From positions 1 through 11,089 of the forward strand of contig WQTQ01000154.1 in assembly GCA_009786175.1 (NCBI GenBank): a DNA stretch of 11,089 nt. Reading direction: 5' to 3'. Within the stretch, counting starts at the first letter, position 1; each line of letters begins with the position of its first letter. The translations under genes were made by a program, and so were the position numbers. The notes under the pieces were generated by a model that saw only the letters and a program-made list of their open reading frames with translations, was not told the origin of the DNA and did not search any database. This stretch comes from Bacillota bacterium (lineage in GTDB: Bacteria > Bacillota_A > Clostridia > Lachnospirales > WQUN01). Below, piece after piece: positions 6,936-11,089 of this stretch.

Positions 6936-8683
6936 TCAAACTCATCCAATCCGGTTATTTTTTCTTTGTATTTCTCGATTATCTCCATGGCCACATCTTC
7001 TTTTAACAGATTTTGCATGGCCGGTGTTTCAAAAAACCTTTTGGGCAGTTTAATTTTTGTCAAGTCTATACCAAGAGCCTTTTTTATGCGCAGTTTTGTT
7101 GCATAAGTGCGCTTTGCCACTGCGTCCAGTTCTTCGTTTGTCATTTGTACGCCAATTGCCTCAAAGGCATCAATAATTGTTTGCCTGTCGTAAACCTTAC
7201 GGGCAAACAGGCAGATAACCAACGAATTTAACATGCATCGCTCTACTTCCTCTTTTAGCAGCCTGTCAACCATGTTGTCTATGTCCAGCGGCTTCATTTC
7301 CTGGTCTATAGAGTAGCCCCCATTGTCCAAATGGGATTGACGGGCACCTACAGCCGCGCCCACAAGGGAGCCGTAGCCTGTATGGTATCCGGGCATTTCA
7401 TTACCGGCTATTTGCATGGCGTAATCTTTGCCGCCATAAATTTCTGCCGCATGTTTTACGCCCTTACCCAAATTTTTGTAAAACTCATTTTTCATATTGG
7501 CGATAAAGCGTACTGCGGTCAAATATTCCTTATAGCTGCCAAATTTTAGGGGCAGCAACGTATGTTTTTCGGAAATAATGCCCTTCTCCAGTGCTTCTGT
7601 GGCCCAGCCAAGAGCAACACCGGCACTCATGGCGTCAAGGCCCGCAATTTCAACTTCCTCAATCAGCTCTAAAATATGCTCCGGGTTGTTTAGCCCCAAA
7701 TTTGAGCCAAGGGCAAATATAAGCTCGTAGTCGTAGCCTACATTTATAGTCTCGTATTCGTGACCGGTTACATCAAACTCCCGCCTAAACTGCCCTATGT
7801 GTATACACCCAACAGGGCAGCCCGCGCAAGCAAGCTTACGCACCTGCCGCTCTTCGGAAAAGACTTCACCGCTAATTTTATCCGCATATTCAAATGTACT
7901 TTGCTGCATGTTGCGCGTAGGCAATCCGCCCGCCGCGTTTAATGGCAGTACATTTACCGGTGTGCCAATGTCATGATACTTTTTCATAACATCCGACTTA
8001 TCGCAAACTTCGTAAATTTTACGGTACATTTTAAAGTATTGCGGGAAATTTTCGATATTCATTTCCCTGTCGCCTGCGATATTTATTGCTTTTAATTTTT
8101 TCGCGCCAAACAACGCCCCAAGACCCAAACGGCCAAAATGGCGGTACCTGTCAACGGTAACATTCGCGTAGGAAATTTGATTTTCCCCGGCGGGGCCGAT
8201 ACGAATAATAGAACGCTTGCCGCCGTGCTGCTCTTCAAAGCGGATAATTCGGCCTATATTATCTTTTTCTGTACCCCACATTGGCCGGGCATCCCGCAAA
8301 ATAACATCGTTGTTGGAAATGGAAATGTAACAGGGTTTTTCCGCCTTGTTATTTATCACAATAGCGTCAAACCCGGCAGAAAACATACTAAGTGCCAAGC
8401 GGCCCCCGGCATATGACTCCCCAAGTTCCCCTGTAAGGGGCGAGATAAACATGGCCACAGTTTTTGTAATGACGGGATAAATTGTGGAAAGAGGCCCAAT
8501 GGCAAGCACAATTGGCTGGGACGGGTCTAATGGCGAAAGGTCCGTATGCATATTTTCTTCTAACAATTTTGACGCGATACCAACGCCGCCCATGTAGCGG
8601 TTAAGATCTTCCCGTTCAACTATACGGATTTTTTTGGTACTCATATCAATATACAGCACGCGAATGGTTCTTTGATAAATCAT
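6932..8683 (-). CDS. Aldehyde:ferredoxin oxidoreductase-family tungsten/molybdenum-pterin enzyme
   Basis: AOR-family enzymes oxidise aldehydes to acids and pass electrons to ferredoxin, using a bis-pterin tungsten centre and one [4Fe-4S] cluster. The 583-residue product has the AOR N-terminal domain (RVLYIDMSTKKI, GIASKLL, GLGALFGAKKLKAI at 187-200). Cluster ligands are seen as C286, C289 and C293 (CAGCPVGC), with C491 in LVICLFAR; this spacing closely matches the archaeal AOR. Pterin-binding segments include HEYETINVGYDYELIFALGSN (308-328, in two parts) and GLDAMSAGVALGWATEALEKG. The region around H451 (SHLDNGGYSID) is unlike the usual GxxH segment, so this is a divergent member with unknown substrate. 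The start is ATG 8683, overlapping the ferredoxin stop as ATGA, with GGAGGAG at 8692-8698. An upstream start at 8743 would overlap the ferredoxin gene and lies outside the family alignment. Confidence 0.9.
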   Translation of the reverse strand: MIYQRTIRVLYIDMSTKKIRIVEREDLNRYMGGVGIASKLLEENMHTDLSPLDPSQPIVLAIGPLSTIYPVITKTVAMFISPLTGELGESYAGGRLALSMFSAGFDAIVINNKAEKPCYISISNNDVILRDARPMWGTEKDNIGRIIRFEEQHGGKRSIIRIGPAGENQISYANVTVDRYRHFGRLGLGALFGAKKLKAINIAGDREMNIENFPQYFKMYRKIYEVCDKSDVMKKYHDIGTPVNVLPLNAAGGLPTRNMQQSTFEYADKISGEVFSEERQVRKLACAGCPVGCIHIGQFRREFDVTGHEYETINVGYDYELIFALGSNLGLNNPEHILELIEEVEIAGLDAMSAGVALGWATEALEKGIISEKHTLLPLKFGSYKEYLTAVRFIANMKNEFYKNLGKGVKHAAEIYGGKDYAMQIAGNEMPGYHTGYGSLVGAAVGARQSHLDNGGYSIDQEMKPLDIDNMVDRLLKEEVERCMLNSLVICLFARKVYDRQTIIDAFEAIGVQMTNEELDAVAKRTYATKLRIKKALGIDLTKIKLPKRFFETPAMQNLLKEDVAMEIIEKYKEKITGLDEFE

Positions 8684-9123
8684 TCCGCAGTCTCCTCCGT
8701 TTCCATTGAGGTCTCGTCCGGCACTACGTCCAAGTACATACAATTATGCGGGCAATATATGGCGCATACCCCGCAGTGGTGGCAAATAAGCGGCAGCTTA
8801 GTACTCTCACAAAAATCTATCGCGCCCACAGAGCATATACGGACGCAACGCTTGCAGCCTATACACGCATCTTTTTTTAGTACTACGCCCCCGCCTTTTC
8901 TGGGTATCAATGCATCGGACGGACAAACTTCCACACAGGCGGCATCAAGGCAAGCGTGACAAACCGTATCAACAAACTTGCCGGAAACACCACCGTAAGT
9001 GCGTATTTTAATACGGCTTTGCTGCAGCGAATGGCTTTTGGAATTAACCGCAGCGCACACTAACATACAGGTAAAACAGCCGATACATTTAAACATACTT
9101 TCGGTTCGCAAAATTTTAGCCAT
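8680..9123 (-). CDS. Four-cluster [4Fe-4S] ferredoxin-like electron-transfer subunit
   Basis: The 147-residue protein has four cysteine sets: C13/C16/C19/C23, C55/C58/C63/C67, C87/C90/C93/C97 and C114/C117/C120/C124, with extra C105 and C128. This pattern is typical of HycB/DmsB/AorA-type subunits with four [4Fe-4S] clusters. It is the first gene of the minus-strand operon and is joined to AOR by a 4-nt ATGA overlap, so it is most likely the AOR electron-acceptor subunit. The tail (about 134-147) is acidic and of low complexity (DETSMETEETAE). No signal peptide or Tat motif is seen, so it should be cytoplasmic. The start ATG 9123-9121 has AGGAG (CTCCT at 9132-9136 on the plus strand) 8 nt upstream. 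No flavin (AorC-like) subunit is present in the window. Confidence 0.9.
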   Translation of the reverse strand: MAKILRTESMFKCIGCFTCMLVCAAVNSKSHSLQQSRIKIRTYGGVSGKFVDTVCHACLDAACVEVCPSDALIPRKGGGVVLKKDACIGCKRCVRICSVGAIDFCESTKLPLICHHCGVCAIYCPHNCMYLDVVPDETSMETEETAE

Positions 9124-9137
9124 TAAAACAACTCCTA

Positions 9138-9146
9138 TGGTATAAT
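9138..9146 (+). promoter_or_regulatory. Extended -10 promoter for the CotH-like gene
   Basis: TGGTATAAT at 9138-9146 is a perfect extended -10 (TGN plus TATAAT). The -35 region falls at the start of the opposing ferredoxin gene and is poor, as is common with extended -10 promoters. Transcription would begin near 9153, about 80 nt before the ATG. Confidence 0.5.
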
Positions 9147-9147
9147 C

Positions 9148-9175
9148 ACAATATCACGATAACATAACCGGGCAA
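9148..9175 (-). promoter_or_regulatory. Candidate promoter of the ferredoxin-AOR-MoaD operon
   Basis: On the minus strand TTGCCC (9175-9170), a 16-bp spacer and TATTGT (9153-9148) preceded by TGA give a weak extended -10 promoter. The start near 9141 would leave a short leader that still contains the ribosome binding site at 9136-9132. Each hexamer matches only 4 of 6 positions. Confidence 0.35.
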
Positions 9176-9231
9176 CGTGCGCAAGGAGGAAAAGACTCTT
9201 TTGCGTGCCTATCTATTTTCCGAGGTGCCAT

Positions 9232-10935
9232 ATGAAAAAAAACAAACGCTTAATTGCCGCCTGCATAATACTGGCTGTAATCATCATCGCAACCGTCGCC
9301 ATCAATTTGTTAGGCGGCGGTGTAATTAATGAATTAAATCAAACCGTTGCAGAGCCGCAGCCATTTTCGCCGGAAACAATTGCCGCTTTAGCCGACGAAG
9401 GCGAACTGACATTGGCATTTTCCGAAACTGAGGCTTTTCACAGAACAGGCATAGCCATTGACATTATTGCTTCAAACCCAAATGCCAGGATCTACTACAC
9501 AAGAGACGGTTCGTTCCCAACTACACAGTCAAGTTTGTTTACCACCCCACTGCGGTTCCTGCCCGCAGGCCCCGCAAGTGCCGTAGTACTTCGCGCAATT
9601 GCTGTCTATGGCGACCAAGTGTCCGCACCGCTTACCCAAACATTTTTTATGGGGCTTAATATTGAAACACGCTTCGATACCCTTGTCTTTTCTATTTCCA
9701 CCAACCCGGATTACTTGTTTTGCCATTACAACGGCATTTTTGTGCCGGGTATAATCCGTGAGGAATTTATCCGGGACAACCCGGGGCATTACGTTATCCC
9801 GCCGGACCCGGCAAATTTTAACTTGCGTGGCCATGAAGCGGAACGCCCCGGGTATATGGAAGTATTTTCTTCGTGCGGGGAGAGAATATTCTCCCAAAGT
9901 ACGGGAATACGTACCCATGGCGGCTGGTCGCGGGCGGCAGAACAAAAGTCTATACGGCTTATCGCCCGGGATGAATATTCCCCGGGCTTTGGGCAATTTC
10001 ATTTCGACTTTTTCCCCTGGGATTTTGCCCACGACGGCTCCCCAATTGACCGCTACGATACACTAATTTTGCGCAACGGCGGCAACGGGCGCAACCACGA
10101 TATGATGCGCCACGAAGTTGGTTCTATTTTGGCCAGGAATGCAGGGTTTACGGCAGTAAGCCCCGTACGGCCTGCGGCAGTGTTCCTAAACGGGCTGTAC
10201 TACGGCTTTGCGTGGCTGCAGGTACGTTTTAACGAGCAGTATATGGAACGCCTGTTTAACACCCCCACCCGTAATTTTGACATTGTGGGCATGGGCGAAC
10301 GCTGGATTGACACAGACGACCAACGCATTAGGCAGGACCTTTATCACAAAAATTCTTTCGCAAACAAAAATTTGCTTGATGACGATATTTTTACGGAGTT
10401 TGAAGCTTTAGTAGACATAGACAACATGCTGTTTTATTACGCCTTTCAAATTTTCATGGGCAACGAAGACTGGCCACACAATAATCTAAGGCGTTGGCGG
10501 TACACAGGCCCGGAACTTGGCCTAACCCCGGAAACGGACGGCCGCTGGCGGTATATTTTCTTTGACCTGGACTGGACACTTGGGCTGTACGGTGACGATT
10601 ATACAAAACCTACATTTTACAGGGTAGTAAGCAGTAACGAACCCCGAAGCCCGCTTTTGGCAAACGTCCTTACCCGCCCGGATATGCAGCAGCGTTTTAG
10701 AGAAATTATGCACCACATTGCGGAAGAAGTAGTGACAGAACACACTGTAACCCAGGCAATAAACTATTTGCATTCCATATTTATCAATGAGTTTACCCAC
10801 GCGTTTAGGGCAGGAAAGTACGCCCATTGGTTTAACATCGGCTTTATGGAATACAACCACCGGAACATGATTAACTTTGCCAGATTCCGTTACCGGCAAA
10901 TTTTTGCGGACATGGACGCGTTTTTTAGACATTGA
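9232..10935 (+). CDS. Membrane-anchored CotH-type protein kinase homologue with chitobiase-like domain
   Basis: The start is ATG 9232 with GAGGTG at 9222-9227. A GTG at 9205 would add nine residues ahead of the MKKNKR signal anchor and is less likely. Of 567 residues, 6-27 form one hydrophobic segment after a basic N-terminus, so the rest is probably outside the cell. Residues about 69-141 resemble the chitobiase C-terminal-like domain (ARIYYTRDGSFPTT, later VLRAIAVYGDQVSAPL). About 146-510 match the CotH kinase domain: GIRTHGGWSRAAEQKSIRL with K239, LRNGGNGRNHDMMRHE, GNEDWPHNN (D413, N417) and IFFDLDWTLG (D445, D447, probable metal-binding aspartates). CotH is an atypical kinase that phosphorylates spore-coat proteins, and homologues occur as surface proteins. 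No Cot substrate gene is visible nearby. It is divergent from the AOR operon. Confidence 0.85.
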   Translation: MKKNKRLIAACIILAVIIIATVAINLLGGGVINELNQTVAEPQPFSPETIAALADEGELTLAFSETEAFHRTGIAIDIIASNPNARIYYTRDGSFPTTQSSLFTTPLRFLPAGPASAVVLRAIAVYGDQVSAPLTQTFFMGLNIETRFDTLVFSISTNPDYLFCHYNGIFVPGIIREEFIRDNPGHYVIPPDPANFNLRGHEAERPGYMEVFSSCGERIFSQSTGIRTHGGWSRAAEQKSIRLIARDEYSPGFGQFHFDFFPWDFAHDGSPIDRYDTLILRNGGNGRNHDMMRHEVGSILARNAGFTAVSPVRPAAVFLNGLYYGFAWLQVRFNEQYMERLFNTPTRNFDIVGMGERWIDTDDQRIRQDLYHKNSFANKNLLDDDIFTEFEALVDIDNMLFYYAFQIFMGNEDWPHNNLRRWRYTGPELGLTPETDGRWRYIFFDLDWTLGLYGDDYTKPTFYRVVSSNEPRSPLLANVLTRPDMQQRFREIMHHIAEEVVTEHTVTQAINYLHSIFINEFTHAFRAGKYAHWFNIGFMEYNHRNMINFARFRYRQIFADMDAFFRH

Positions 10936-10961
10936 CACACCTCTACACAGCTATGTACAAT
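10932..10961 (+). promoter_or_regulatory. Sigma-A promoter of the VOC gene
   Basis: A perfect TTGACA (10932-10937), an 18-bp spacer and TACAAT (10956-10961) lie directly at the end of the CotH-like gene. The -35 contains that gene's TGA stop (10933-10935). Transcription would start near 10968. Confidence 0.65.
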
Positions 10962-10995
10962 GGAGTTACTAAAATTTGCAGGAGGCACGATTATC

Positions 10996-11089
10996 ATGAG
11001 CACAGGAAAAGTAACAGGCTTGGCCCACATTGGGATATTTGTTAAAGACATCGAAAAATCTATGGATTATTACAAACGCCTTGGGTTTA
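10996..11089 (+). CDS. VOC/glyoxalase-fold protein, 3'-truncated by window edge
   Basis: Only 31 codons are present. The start ATG 10996 has AGGAGG at 10980-10985, 10 nt upstream, and a sigma-A promoter before it. The sequence AHIGIFVKDIEKSMDYYKRLGF is the standard first strand and helix of the vicinal-oxygen-chelate fold (glyoxalase, fosfomycin-resistance and extradiol-dioxygenase group), with H11 at the usual first metal-ligand position. The specific activity cannot be told from this fragment. Confidence 0.8.
   Translation, partial: MSTGKVTGLAHIGIFVKDIEKSMDYYKRLGF

Noticed and set aside
8684..8743. Longer AOR start adding 20 residues (MYVLGRSAGRDLNGNGGDCG)
   Set aside because: It overlaps the ferredoxin gene by about 60 bp and lies before the conserved AOR N-terminus. 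ATG 8683 has GGAGGAG at good spacing and an ATGA overlap.
9201..9330. TTG-initiated short ORF 10 nt after GGAGGA, about 42 codons, in another frame over the CotH-like start
   Set aside because: It mostly shadows the signal-anchor codons of the CotH-like gene and shows no recognisable protein character.

Overview
The window reads as chromosome of an anaerobic, Gram-positive-like bacterium, most likely Bacillota/Clostridia. The reasons are strong GGAGG-type ribosome binding sites, ATGA-style gene overlaps, a translationally attenuated ABC-F gene, a MoeA fused to a substrate-binding-protein domain, a CotH-type spore-coat kinase homologue and a pterin-dependent aldehyde:ferredoxin oxidoreductase (AOR). 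This is inference from gene content and signals; no rRNA or other marker is present to fix the species. No tRNA, CRISPR array, insertion sequence or phage gene was seen.

Layout. (1) 2-1375 (+): 3' part of a gluzincin metallopeptidase of the peptidase-MA type, cut by the left edge. (2) 1431-4895 (+): a tight run of a PHP-domain phosphoesterase, a MoeA-PBP fusion and a ThiF/MoeB/HesA-like E1 enzyme; the last two overlap by 8 nt. (3) 4896-5181: a regulatory leader with a promoter, a 25-codon leader ORF and two mutually exclusive RNA pairings, one of which buries the ABC-F ribosome binding site. (4) 5182-6789 (+): the ABC-F ATPase. (5) 6732-9123 (-): an operon read leftwards, with a four-cluster ferredoxin, AOR and a MoaD/ThiS-like sulfur carrier, linked by 4-nt overlaps. 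The MoaD-like gene overlaps the end of the ABC-F gene tail to tail by 58 bp. (6) 9232-10935 (+): a membrane-anchored CotH-like kinase with a chitobiase-like domain. (7) 10996-11089 (+): the first 31 codons of a VOC/glyoxalase-fold gene, cut by the right edge.

How the genes fit together. The MoaD-like carrier (C-terminal Gly-Gly), the ThiF-like adenylating enzyme and the MoeA-PBP metal-insertion protein are the parts expected for making and metallating a tungsten- or molybdenum-pterin cofactor. AOR plus the polyferredoxin is the enzyme that would use it. This maturation set is split between two convergent transcription units with the ABC-F gene between them. Electrons from aldehyde oxidation would pass through the AOR [4Fe-4S] cluster to the ferredoxin subunit.

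The most interesting element is the ABC-F leader. An 11-bp antisequestor (5032-5042 with 5131-5141) competes with a 10-bp sequestor (5129-5141 with 5166-5176) for the same segment. The antisequestor arm lies inside the leader ORF, so ribosome position could decide whether ABC-F is translated. The ABC-F 3' end is also odd: it lacks its usual C-terminal extension, and its likely terminator lies inside the opposing MoaD-like gene.
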